Assembly (NCBI GenBank): GCA_903944555.1
Contig: CAJASG010000112.1
Span: 1 to 19,801, forward strand
Length of the DNA: 19,801 nucleotides
From: an uncultured beta proteobacterium
GTDB lineage: Bacteria; Pseudomonadota; Gammaproteobacteria; Burkholderiales; Burkholderiaceae_C
Direction of reading: 5' to 3'
Shown: piece by piece, positions 8,392-14,751 of the stretch
Numbering within the stretch: the stretch's first letter is position 1
Layout: each line of letters opens with the position of its first letter
Program-made: the position numbers and the translations under genes
Notes under the pieces: model-generated
Told to the model about the DNA's origin: nothing
The model's input: only the letters and a program-made list of their open reading frames with translations
The model's database searches: none

Positions 8392-8767
8392 GGGGAAAAC
8401 CTTTTTGCAAATTGGAAACAATCCACTCGGCTTCAGTCTCACTCAAAAAGCGTTGCCAAGGCGGCATAGCGGTACTGGGCCGCCCCTGAAGGATGACCAG
8501 CCTGAGGTATTCCGCTGGTTTGCCCTTCAAAGTGTCCGGCAGCAAAGCGGGGCCCAAGCCCCCTTGCAGGGTTAAGCCATGACAGGAGCCACAGTCCTGC
8601 CGGACCAGTGTGACAAGTTCTTTTTGTCGACTTGGCTCAATAAGAACAGGAGACTCCGCCCAAGACGGCGCTGTTAAAAACGCGATCAAACCCGCGACCC
8701 CAACCCTTGCCACGGCGACACAAAAACGCATGCCGTAACGATCAATATGGCTCAGTTTGGAGTGCAC
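8381..8767 (-). CDS. nirC: NirC, periplasmic monoheme cytochrome c
   Basis: This 128-residue precursor has a signal peptide ending near A-W-A (residue 37) and one class I cytochrome c motif, C59-G-S-C-H63, with M-P-P-W downstream as a likely axial methionine. NirC of P. aeruginosa is a small monoheme cytochrome that can donate electrons to NirS and may serve d1 maturation. No nirM (cytochrome c-551) is seen in this window, so NirC may carry more of the electron supply here (inference). It is the first gene of the minus-strand d1 operon. GTG 8767 is supported by an AAGAGA site about 7 nt upstream; ATG 8731 lacks one but would give a neater signal peptide. It overlaps nirF by 11 bp. A generic cytochrome c5-type protein is the fallback description. 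Confidence 0.85.
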   Translation of the reverse strand: MHSKLSHIDRYGMRFCVAVARVGVAGLIAFLTAPSWAESPVLIEPSRQKELVTLVRQDCGSCHGLTLQGGLGPALLPDTLKGKPAEYLRLVILQGRPSTAMPPWQRFLSETEAEWIVSNLQKGFPREF

Positions 8768-8864
8768 GATTAAATCTCTTCATAGACATGGCAGACAAAT
8801 TATCCTGCGATCGGATTGTGATTTGGGCAAATTCTCACTCAAAACCCAAGTATCGATTTCAAAC

Positions 8865-8878
8865 TTGATGCGAATCAA
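8865..8878. promoter_or_regulatory. Perfect FNR/DNR box between divergent nirC and nirE
   Basis: TTGAT GCGA ATCAA is an exact, fully palindromic match to the consensus read by FNR, Anr and Dnr regulators. It lies in the 267-bp divergent region. Measured from its centre at 8871.5, a class II start (41.5 bp away) would fall near 8830 for nirC. For nirE a class I spacing (about 60 bp) points to a start near 8932. The Dnr-type regulator encoded at 1589-2293 is the natural candidate to bind it. Confidence 0.85.
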
Positions 8879-8919
8879 GAATTGAATACTTATCACCTTC
8901 TGCCCTACCCATAAGGCTG

Positions 8920-8925
8920 CATAAT
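8920..8925 (+). promoter_or_regulatory. Possible nirE -10 element (class I spacing from the FNR box)
   Basis: CATAAT matches five of six bases of the sigma-70 -10 consensus. The start it predicts, near 8932, lies about 60 bp from the FNR box centre, close to the 61.5 bp spacing of class I FNR promoters. No convincing -10 element sits at the class II distance on this strand. The AT-rich surroundings make chance matches likely. Confidence 0.3.
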
Positions 8926-9034
8926 TTACGCTCAGATAATGACAAATTTGCATCAGCATTCGGAGTAGATCTCTCCGAAACGTTCGCATTTTTCCATAGT
9001 CCAAAAACGGTCAAATGATGTAACGAGGAACTCC

Positions 9035-9844
9035 GTGAGCAATATGTTGGCACCCGAAAAGCAAGTGAATGAAATCCCAAAAATGACACCGCTGGGAGTC
9101 GTTTATCTAGTGGGTGCAGGTCCCGGTGACCCAGAGTTGCTCACTTTGAAAGCGGCCAGACTGCTGGCCGTTGCAGACGTGGTTGTGTATGACAACTTGG
9201 TCGGGCCAGGTGTCATCAGCCTTATCCACAACGGCGCTGAAAAGATCTATGTTGGAAAGCAGACTAATCGGCACACCTTGCCACAGGACGAGATCAACCT
9301 ATTGCTGGTAAAACTTGCGCGTCAAGGAAAAAAAGTCGTTCGACTCAAAGGTGGCGATCCATTTATTTTCGGACGCGGGGGTGAAGAACTGGAGACACTT
9401 GCAGACCAAGGTATTGCTTTTGAGGTGGTTCCCGGAATCACTGCCGCCAGTGGTATTTCCTGCTATGCGGGCATCCCTCTCACCCACCGAGACCATGCGC
9501 AGTCCTGCATTTTTACAACAGGTCACCTCAAAGACGGCACACTGGATCTCGATTGGACTGCCCTCGCAAGGTCAAATCAAACTGTCGTGATTTACATGGG
9601 ACTGGGCGCATTGCCTGAGATTGCACGTCAACTGATACTGCATGGAATGCCAATCAGCACACCGGCAGCCATCATCGAAAAAGGAACAACCGCGCGTCAG
9701 CGTGTCATAGCCGGAACATTGGGATCTTTACCCGAACAAGTGCTTAATGCGAGCCTTGAATCGCCCGCCCTGATCATCGTAGGTCAAGTGGTGGCGCTCA
9801 ACCCGCGGCTGCAGTGGTTCAAAGGCGCAGAAGCGATCCTTTGA
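9035..9844 (+). CDS. nirE: NirE, S-adenosyl-methionine:uroporphyrinogen III methyltransferase
   Basis: This 269-residue protein matches the SUMT family end to end: the [15 protein letters not shown] motif near the N-terminus, [17 protein letters not shown], the V-P-G-I-T-A-A-S-G motif, and P-L-T-H-R-D. It methylates uroporphyrinogen III at C2 and C7 to give precorrin-2, the entry point to siroheme and heme d1. It has no CysG-type dehydrogenase/ferrochelatase part. In isolation CobA/SumT would be an equal call; its place between nirC and nirB and the shared FNR box argue for the dedicated denitrification paralogue NirE. GTG 9035 has a good GAGGA site 5 nt upstream; ATG 9044 is the alternative. 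It is transcribed against both flanking nir operons. Confidence 0.88.
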   Translation: MSNMLAPEKQVNEIPKMTPLGVVYLVGAGPGDPELLTLKAARLLAVADVVVYDNLVGPGVISLIHNGAEKIYVGKQTNRHTLPQDEINLLLVKLARQGKKVVRLKGGDPFIFGRGGEELETLADQGIAFEVVPGITAASGISCYAGIPLTHRDHAQSCIFTTGHLKDGTLDLDWTALARSNQTVVIYMGLGALPEIARQLILHGMPISTPAAIIEKGTTARQRVIAGTLGSLPEQVLNASLESPALIIVGQVVALNPRLQWFKGAEAIL

Positions 9845-9860
9845 ATAGTGCATTGGCCGT

Positions 9861-9878
9861 GCTCAGACCGAACTGAGC
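9861..9878 (+). other. Small hairpin downstream of nirE
   Basis: GCTCAG (9861-9866) pairs exactly with CTGAGC (9873-9878) around a 6-nt loop, 16 bp after the nirE stop. There is no T-run, so on its own it is not a terminator. It may protect the 3' end of the nirE transcript or assist the stronger hairpin that follows. Confidence 0.3.
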
Positions 9879-9889
9879 CAAGCAGGACG

Positions 9890-9926
9890 AAAAAAAACGA
9901 GCCCAGCAAAAACTGGTGCTCGTTTT
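9890..9926. terminator. Bidirectional intrinsic terminator between convergent nirE and nirB
   Basis: AAAACGAGC (9894-9902) pairs exactly with GCTCGTTTT (9918-9926). With T9917 bulged, four more pairs close a CAAAAA loop. On the minus strand the stem is followed by eight Ts, a textbook terminator for nirS-nirT-nirB. On the plus strand it ends in four Ts and can also stop nirE transcripts. It begins 14 bp from the nirB stop. Confidence 0.85.
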
Positions 9927-9940
9927 AGAGGATCAAACGC

Positions 9941-10768
9941 TTACTGTTTGGTCGCTTTCACGTCGCCATCCGCACCCAGGCCCAAGGTGTAACCCAGTGA
10001 AACATGGTGGAATCGTCCCGTCGAGTTATCTCCATGAATTGCGATGCCAAACGGAACAGTCTTGCCTTCACCGGGATTCTTACGCGTAAATGTAACGGTG
10101 TAAGTGTCGCCAGCCTTGGAACCCTCTGCCTTGGCACCCAATGCACCGCCGTCCATCTTGCGCTCGGTAGTCACTGTGCCATCCGCCACTTTGGCGCCCT
10201 TGGCACTCTTCCACTGCATCAGCTCGTAACTGCCTTCTTTGGCGTATTTGGTTTTCTTTTCATCAGCGCCAGGCATAGTGCGAGCGTCGATGTGGCAGGA
10301 TGCCCAGCAACCCACTTGAGACGCCTGAGGCACTTTCGCATCAGGGAACATTACTGCGGCCTTGACCTCATTCTCTTTGTCACCTTTGTCAGCGCCGCCC
10401 GGGGGGGCCTTGAACGTCAAACGGATGTAGAGGCTACTCGCGTCATATACCGCCTGAACACCAACCGGGTACATCATGGTTTTGGGTGCACCTTTGGGCT
10501 CCAATTCCTTGTCCGCGAGGCGTTTGAAATTGAAATTCAAAGTACCCTTCTCTTCGTGGCAGCCCACGCAAGTCTCACCCTTTTTCAGGCCCGCGGTGCC
10601 GCTGTGGTCTGATTTCTTGCCTACCCATTCAATGGGAGTTACACCAGGATGGAATACATTGATATCCCGCTTGGGGACCTTGGTCCAATCAGGGGCAGCT
10701 ACGGCCATTTGGGAACCCAACGCCAGTAGAGTGCCGACAACCAGCAGGGAAGCAGTCGATTTTTTCAT
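9941..10768 (-). CDS. nirB: NirB-like diheme cytochrome c-552 (EB_dh-type heme-binding domain)
   Basis: This 275-residue precursor has a Sec signal peptide (about residues 1-25, M-A-V-A-A). It carries a conventional heme motif, C67-V-G-C-H71, and an unusual one, C154-W-A-S-C-H159, which is CX3CH. The C-terminal region looks like the cytochrome c-552 / ethylbenzene dehydrogenase gamma-subunit heme-binding fold. In Pseudomonas stutzeri the order nirS-nirT-nirB includes a diheme cytochrome c-552 of similar size, which supports the name; this NirB is not the assimilatory nitrite reductase subunit of the same symbol. It probably shuttles electrons in the periplasm, perhaps from NirT to NirS, but its role is not settled. 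ATG 10768 was chosen because AAAGGA lies 9 nt upstream and a K-K-signal peptide follows; a longer start at 10786 would include the ribosome site itself. Confidence 0.78.
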   Translation of the reverse strand: MKKSTASLLVVGTLLALGSQMAVAAPDWTKVPKRDINVFHPGVTPIEWVGKKSDHSGTAGLKKGETCVGCHEEKGTLNFNFKRLADKELEPKGAPKTMMYPVGVQAVYDASSLYIRLTFKAPPGGADKGDKENEVKAAVMFPDAKVPQASQVGCWASCHIDARTMPGADEKKTKYAKEGSYELMQWKSAKGAKVADGTVTTERKMDGGALGAKAEGSKAGDTYTVTFTRKNPGEGKTVPFGIAIHGDNSTGRFHHVSLGYTLGLGADGDVKATKQ

Positions 10769-10791
10769 TTGAGATAGTCCTTTCAATATTT

Positions 10792-10825
10792 AAAAAGAGG
10801 GTTGATTTCTGAATTGAAATCAACC
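10792..10825 (-). terminator. Intercistronic hairpin with T-run between nirT and nirB
   Basis: GGTTGATTTC (10800-10809) pairs perfectly with GAAATCAACC (10816-10825), a 10-bp stem with a 6-nt loop, starting 9 bp after the nirT stop. Read on the minus strand, the stem is followed by CTCTTTTTAAA, giving five Ts at 10792-10796. It looks like a weak or partial terminator that would lower nirB expression relative to nirT. The nirB ribosome site lies just downstream. Confidence 0.6.
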
Positions 10826-10834
10826 GATTGCCAA

Positions 10835-11419
10835 TCACTCGTCGTCTTCCTTCATACCCTTTGGCTTTTGATGGGCGATACCTTTATGGCAATCAATACA
10901 GGTTTGCTTCTCGTCCTGCGCAATTTTGTGCATTTTGGCACCACGCAGTTTTTGCTTCTCCGTATCCATGCCCTCAAAACTATGGCAATTGCGACACTCG
11001 CGGGAGTCACTGGCCTTCATCCGTGCCCACTCATGTTCAGCCAAGCGTAAACGGTTTGCCTCAAACTTTTCCTTGGTGTCAATAGTTCCAACCAACTTAC
11101 CCCAGACTTCGGCGCTTGCCTGAATCTTGCGAATCATCTTGTGTGACCAGTCCTTGGGCACATGGCAATCCGAACAGACGGCACGCACACCCGTACGATT
11201 GGTGTAGTGAATGGTCTTCTTGTATTCTTGGTACACGTTGTCATTCATCTCATGACAGGAGACGCAAAACTCCAGCTGATTGGTGGCCTCCATCGCGGTA
11301 TTAAACCCACCCCAGAAAAACACACCCGAAACAAAACCTACCGCCAGTAAAGCCAACAACGAATATTTCGCGCTCGGCTTTTTCAGGGTTGCCCACAGGG
11401 TCGCAGTCTTTGACGCCAT
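10835..11419 (-). CDS. nirT: NirT, membrane-anchored tetraheme c-type cytochrome (NapC/NirT family)
   Basis: This 194-residue protein has one N-terminal transmembrane anchor (about residues 19-38) and a periplasmic domain with four CxxCH motifs: C52-H56, C82-H86, C142-H146 and C174-H178. This is the NapC/NirT/NrfH quinol dehydrogenase layout, and it takes electrons from the quinol pool to periplasmic reductases. Its place directly behind nirS, as in P. stutzeri nirSTB, identifies it as NirT and not NapC, which would sit with napAB. ATG 11419 was chosen because of a GGAGAG site 6 nt upstream. It is separated from nirS by 94 bp containing a strong hairpin and from nirB by 66 bp with another. 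The lysine-rich C-terminal tail ([10 protein letters not shown]) is hydrophilic. Confidence 0.92.
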   Translation of the reverse strand: MASKTATLWATLKKPSAKYSLLALLAVGFVSGVFFWGGFNTAMEATNQLEFCVSCHEMNDNVYQEYKKTIHYTNRTGVRAVCSDCHVPKDWSHKMIRKIQASAEVWGKLVGTIDTKEKFEANRLRLAEHEWARMKASDSRECRNCHSFEGMDTEKQKLRGAKMHKIAQDEKQTCIDCHKGIAHQKPKGMKEDDE

Positions 11420-11462
11420 TAAAACTCTCCAAACTTCATAAAGACTCAATACAGATGCAAAG

Positions 11463-11488
11463 GATAAAGGGGCTTCCGCCCCTTTATC
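11463..11488 (-). terminator. Perfect 11-bp hairpin with GNRA loop just after nirS
   Basis: GATAAAGGGGC (11463-11473) pairs perfectly with GCCCCTTTATC (11478-11488) around a 4-nt loop that reads GGAA (a GNRA tetraloop) in the nirS transcript. It lies 25 bp after the nirS stop and 43 bp before the nirT start. Only a broken T-run follows (CCTTTGC), so it is more likely an RNA-stabilising element or leaky terminator that raises nirS over nirT and nirB than a full stop. Confidence 0.7.
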
Positions 11489-11513
11489 GCCACATCAATC
11501 CACCAACGAACGA

Positions 11514-13202
11514 TTAGTAGATGTCATGCTGCGTGTTGTACACGTTGAACTTGCCAGTAGGAGTGATGATCTTCGGATCGGTGATCACCTTCTTCAAAGC
11601 CAAAGTCTTGTCGTCATACACAACGATAGCAGACTGATCGGCCTTGCCACCCCACAAAGAGATCCAGACTTCAGTTCCATCTGCGCTGTACTCAGGATGC
11701 ACCGCGCGGCGCGTGGCCTTGGTCACAGGCAAACCAGAGTCCTTAGCCACATTGATGGTTTTGAACGGCTTGGACAGATCCGACATATTCCAAACAGACA
11801 CTGATTCAGCCGTTTCCTTATCGGAATTTTGCGCAGAGTCAGCCCACAAATGGGTAGATTTGGGGTGGGTTTTCACGAACAAGTTGCCCGGAACGTGTTT
11901 CACTTCCTGGACTACTTTCCAGTTGAACTCCTTGTACTTGGAGTACTTTGGATTGTCAGATGCTGTACTGATCAACGTAACCACGTCAGCACCCAAGTGT
12001 CCGGTTGCCCATACAGGGCCAAACTTGGGATGGACAAAGTTGGCACCACGGCCAGGGTGAGGAATCTTGGCGACATCAATCAAAGCGGCAAGTTTGCCGT
12101 TCTTCAGGTCAACCGCAGCAATTTTGTTGGATGCGTTGGCGGCCACCAGGAAGTAACGCTTGGACGCATCAAAACCACCGTCATGCAGGAACTTTGCTGA
12201 CGCGATGGTAGTGGTCTTCAGATTCTCGATATCCGAGTAGTCCACCAACAGGATCTGTCCTGTTTCCTTGATGTTGACGACCCATTCCGGCTTGATCTCA
12301 GATGCCGAGATCGAGGCTACGCGTGGCTCAGGATGGTATTCGCCATCGACCGTCATGCCACGGGTGCTGACCACCTTGCGGGGCTTGAGCGTATCGCCAT
12401 CCATGATGACGTATTGCGGGGGCCAGTAAGAACCTGCGATTGCGTATTTATCTTCAAAGCCTTTGAACTTGGAAGTATCCACAGAGCGCGCATCAAAGCC
12501 GATCTTCACCTCAGCAACAACGCCAGGCTTCTCCATCCACAAGTCAATCAAAGACAAGCGACCATCGCGACCAATCACGTAAACATAGCGACCCGACTTG
12601 GACAAACGGGAGATATGCACCGCATAGCCCGTCTTGACAACACTGCGAATCTCTTTTGTGTCACCGTCGATCAACGCCACTTCACCGGTGTCACGCAGAG
12701 TGACAGAGAACATGTTCTTCAAATTGAACTTGTTCATTTGCTTGGTAGGACGCTCATTGACGGGAACCATCACCTTCCACGAGTCCATGGTGTCTTTGAA
12801 GCTGTACTCAGGCGGCACATCTGGTGTGTTCTGGATGTACTTAGCCATCAGGGACAACTCTTCCTTGGTCAGGATGTCGTCAAAATTCACCATGCCGCCA
12901 TCGGTACCGTAGCCGATGATCTTCTCCAAACGCGACTGACCCAAACTCAGCGTGCCACCCTCAGTCTTTGTTCCATCCTTGGCGGTTTTTGTCCAATGGG
13001 GCTCCAGATTTTTGCCGGTTGCGCCTTTGCGCAAAACACCATGGCAACCTGCGCAGCGTTCAAAATAGATCTTCTTGGCTGTTTCCTTTTCGGAAGCAGT
13101 CATCACCGGGGCCTCAGGGCTCTTGTCTTGAGCCAACGCGGAAACAGCAAGCCCTGTCAGCATCACTGCTGCAGCAACACTGGAAAGACGTGGAAACTTC
13201 AT
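11514..13202 (-). CDS. nirS: NirS, cytochrome cd1 nitrite reductase
   Basis: This 562-residue precursor has a Sec signal peptide (to about A24, S-A-L-A-Q), a cytochrome c domain with C50-A-G-C-H54, and a C-terminal eight-bladed d1 propeller. By comparison with P. aeruginosa NirS, H196 (in Y-A-V-H-I-S-R-L) is the proximal d1 ligand and H340 and H382 are the two active-site histidines; all three are present with the expected 42-residue spacing between the last two. The enzyme reduces nitrite to nitric oxide in the periplasm. ATG 13202 was chosen because GGAG lies 9 nt upstream and the signal peptide starts there; the open frame continues 25 codons further. It heads the nirS-nirT-nirB operon and is transcribed away from ccmA. 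A DNR-like box and an aligned -10 element lie upstream. Confidence 0.97.
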   Translation of the reverse strand: MKFPRLSSVAAAVMLTGLAVSALAQDKSPEAPVMTASEKETAKKIYFERCAGCHGVLRKGATGKNLEPHWTKTAKDGTKTEGGTLSLGQSRLEKIIGYGTDGGMVNFDDILTKEELSLMAKYIQNTPDVPPEYSFKDTMDSWKVMVPVNERPTKQMNKFNLKNMFSVTLRDTGEVALIDGDTKEIRSVVKTGYAVHISRLSKSGRYVYVIGRDGRLSLIDLWMEKPGVVAEVKIGFDARSVDTSKFKGFEDKYAIAGSYWPPQYVIMDGDTLKPRKVVSTRGMTVDGEYHPEPRVASISASEIKPEWVVNIKETGQILLVDYSDIENLKTTTIASAKFLHDGGFDASKRYFLVAANASNKIAAVDLKNGKLAALIDVAKIPHPGRGANFVHPKFGPVWATGHLGADVVTLISTASDNPKYSKYKEFNWKVVQEVKHVPGNLFVKTHPKSTHLWADSAQNSDKETAESVSVWNMSDLSKPFKTINVAKDSGLPVTKATRRAVHPEYSADGTEVWISLWGGKADQSAIVVYDDKTLALKKVITDPKIITPTGKFNVYNTQHDIY

Positions 13203-13294
13203 AATTCTTACTCCATGGTACCTTGCAGCCAACCCACCACAGCGGTGGCAATTGAGGTCCGACGACGGCTGCAACAATTCGCTCGGACGCAGTC

Positions 13295-13337
13295 ATTGTC
13301 GATTGCAGCCAACGTTACAGTCCTTAACCTAAATCAA
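13295..13337 (-). promoter_or_regulatory. Putative Dnr-dependent nirS promoter
   Basis: On the minus strand TTGAT-TTAG-GTTAA (13337 down to 13324) matches eight of ten consensus positions of the FNR/DNR box. The upstream half is perfect and the downstream half has two changes. A -10-like GACAAT (13300-13295, four of six) is placed so that the start would fall near 13289, about 41 bp from the box centre, which is class II FNR geometry. The predicted leader is about 87 nt. Confidence 0.55.
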
Positions 13338-13350
13338 AATATCCACAACA

Positions 13351-13379
13351 TTGCCGTCAATCACCGCAATATTTATAGG
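13351..13379 (+). promoter_or_regulatory. Possible sigma-70 promoter for the ccm operon
   Basis: TTGCCG (13351-13356) and TATAGG (13374-13379) are separated by 17 bp, each matching four of six consensus bases. The start would fall near 13386, only 8 nt before the first possible ccmA start, which would favour one of the later TTG codons. The region is AT-rich, so the match is weak evidence. Within the 191-bp gap between nirS and ccmA I see no other gene. Confidence 0.3.
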
Positions 13380-13393
13380 GGCATACCGTAAAA

Positions 13394-14056
13394 TTGGGAT
13401 CTCCGATTTTGCGAAGTCCTTCTTTGAAAACTGCACCGACACTCACCTTTGACAAGCTCGGCTGTAGCAAGGGCGGACGGACACTCTTCAAAGACGTAGA
13501 CTGCACTCTGGAACCAGGCAATTGGTTGTACATAACAGGTGCCAACGGCGTTGGAAAAACGAGTTTGCTACGTATGCTTTGCGGCTTGGCGCCGATAGAG
13601 CTCGGGGAAATTGACTGGGACGGAGCACCGATTCGCTCTCAGAGAGAGGCCTATCAAAACGATTTGTGCTACCTGGGCCACCTCAACGCACTTCAGGAAT
13701 CCATGACTGTGAGTGAGAATCTTCGATTTTTGACGGCCCTGGGCGGATCCCAAGTCGACCACGATCAAATATGCGAGGTACTGGCGCGCTTTGGGGTGGG
13801 TGGCCGTAGCCAGCAGTTGGTTCGTCACTTATCTCAGGGACAGAAGCGCCGCGTCGCCTTGACTCGTCTCGCCCTCAGCCCTGCGCGACTGTGGGTTCTG
13901 GATGAACCCTTTGTGGCGATGGACGAATCAGGAATAAAAATGCTGGCGGATCTGATTGCAGACCATTTGACCGATGGCGGCCTCACCGTGTTAACCAGCC
14001 ATCAACAGGTACCTATCGGATGCATTCCTGCTCAAATATTGGAGTTGCACGCATGA
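13394..14056 (+). CDS. ccmA: CcmA, ATP-binding subunit of heme exporter CcmABC
   Basis: This small ABC ATPase has Walker A G-A-N-G-V-G-K-T-S (residues 49-57), the signature L-S-Q-G-Q (146-150) and Walker B L-W-V-L-D-E-P (166-172). CcmA with CcmB powers release of holo-CcmE from the CcmC complex during c-type cytochrome maturation. The start cannot be ATG. The frame has a stop at 13376-13378 and no ATG before the Walker A motif, leaving TTG at 13394, 13409 or 13424 (220, 215 or 210 residues; E. coli CcmA is about 207). The longest was listed; GAAG before 13424 and the possible promoter favour a shorter form. It is the first gene of the ccm operon, and the stop overlaps ccmB in ATGA. Confidence 0.92.
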   Translation: MGSPILRSPSLKTAPTLTFDKLGCSKGGRTLFKDVDCTLEPGNWLYITGANGVGKTSLLRMLCGLAPIELGEIDWDGAPIRSQREAYQNDLCYLGHLNALQESMTVSENLRFLTALGGSQVDHDQICEVLARFGVGGRSQQLVRHLSQGQKRRVALTRLALSPARLWVLDEPFVAMDESGIKMLADLIADHLTDGGLTVLTSHQQVPIGCIPAQILELHA

Positions 14057-14751
14057 TGCGGCAAGGGCCTAAAAGAGTGGGACTGGCCGGAGTCCTGCTT
14101 GCTAACCTTCGACGCGATGTTGCACTGGCAATGCGACAAAAGGGCGACGTGTTAACACCACTTGTATTTTTCGTCGTCATTGCAAGCTTGTTTCCACTGG
14201 GTGTGGGACCCGAGTCAGCCCTACTGCTGCGTATGGCCCCTGGCGTGCTGTGGGTCAGTGCTCTGCTGGCAGCCATGCTATCTCTGCAACGCCTGTTCGC
14301 CACCGACTACGCTGACGGATCGCTGGAGCAAATGGCACTTTCCTCCACTCCTTTGGGTTTATTGGTGGCGACTAAGGCGCTCTCGCACTTTTTACTCTCC
14401 GGATTACCCCTGGTGTTAATGGCACCCGTGCTGGGTCTACAGTTTGGGCTAGATAGCCGCGCCTTGGGAATATTAATGTTATCCCTATTGCTTGGAACTC
14501 CCACCTTGAGCTTGATTGGAAGCATCGGCGCTGCCTTGACCTTGGGCGTACGGGGAGCAGGGGTATTATTGTCGTTGCTAGTATTGCCCTTGTATATTCC
14601 TATCCTGATATTCGGGGCGGGTGCCGTTGAGGCTGACGCCGCAGGCTTGGGGGCCAGTGGCCACTTGTCCTTGCTTGCTGCCTTGCTCGTACTGTCCCTA
14701 TTTTTCGCACCCTTGGCCACAACGGCTGCTTTGAGAATTTCCCTGGAATGA
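14053..14751 (+). CDS. ccmB: CcmB, membrane subunit of heme exporter CcmABC
   Basis: This 232-residue, very hydrophobic protein has about six membrane segments, no charged soluble domain, and the usual CcmB length. CcmB forms the membrane partner of the CcmA ATPase in the CcmABCD complex that loads and releases heme-carrying CcmE. ATG 14053 (in the ATGATG that overlaps the ccmA stop) was chosen; an in-frame ATG at 14020 would lie inside ccmA. The stop overlaps the ccmC start by 4 bp. Identification rests on hydrophobic profile and operon position more than on a single motif. Confidence 0.9.
   Translation: MMRQGPKRVGLAGVLLANLRRDVALAMRQKGDVLTPLVFFVVIASLFPLGVGPESALLLRMAPGVLWVSALLAAMLSLQRLFATDYADGSLEQMALSSTPLGLLVATKALSHFLLSGLPLVLMAPVLGLQFGLDSRALGILMLSLLLGTPTLSLIGSIGAALTLGVRGAGVLLSLLVLPLYIPILIFGAGAVEADAAGLGASGHLSLLAALLVLSLFFAPLATTAALRISLE

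Noticed and set aside
8820..8842. Imperfect palindrome (ATTTGGGCAAAT with GTG/CAC arms) near the nirC promoter
   Set aside because: The arms pair only with a three-base bulge and match no operator I know; chance is likely in this AT-rich stretch.
9035..9844. nirE as a cobalamin-pathway cobA or a CysG fragment
   Set aside because: The family cannot separate these by motif, but there is no CysG-type second domain and the gene sits between two nir operons beside a perfect FNR box.
10802..10823. TTGAT ... ATCAA pair between nirT and nirB as an FNR box
   Set aside because: The half-sites are 12 bp apart instead of 4; they are part of the perfect hairpin, which explains them better.
12333..13391. 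352-codon open frame on the plus strand opposite nirS
   Set aside because: It mirrors the codon structure of nirS on the other strand, has no recognisable motif and no ribosome site, and nirS is certain.
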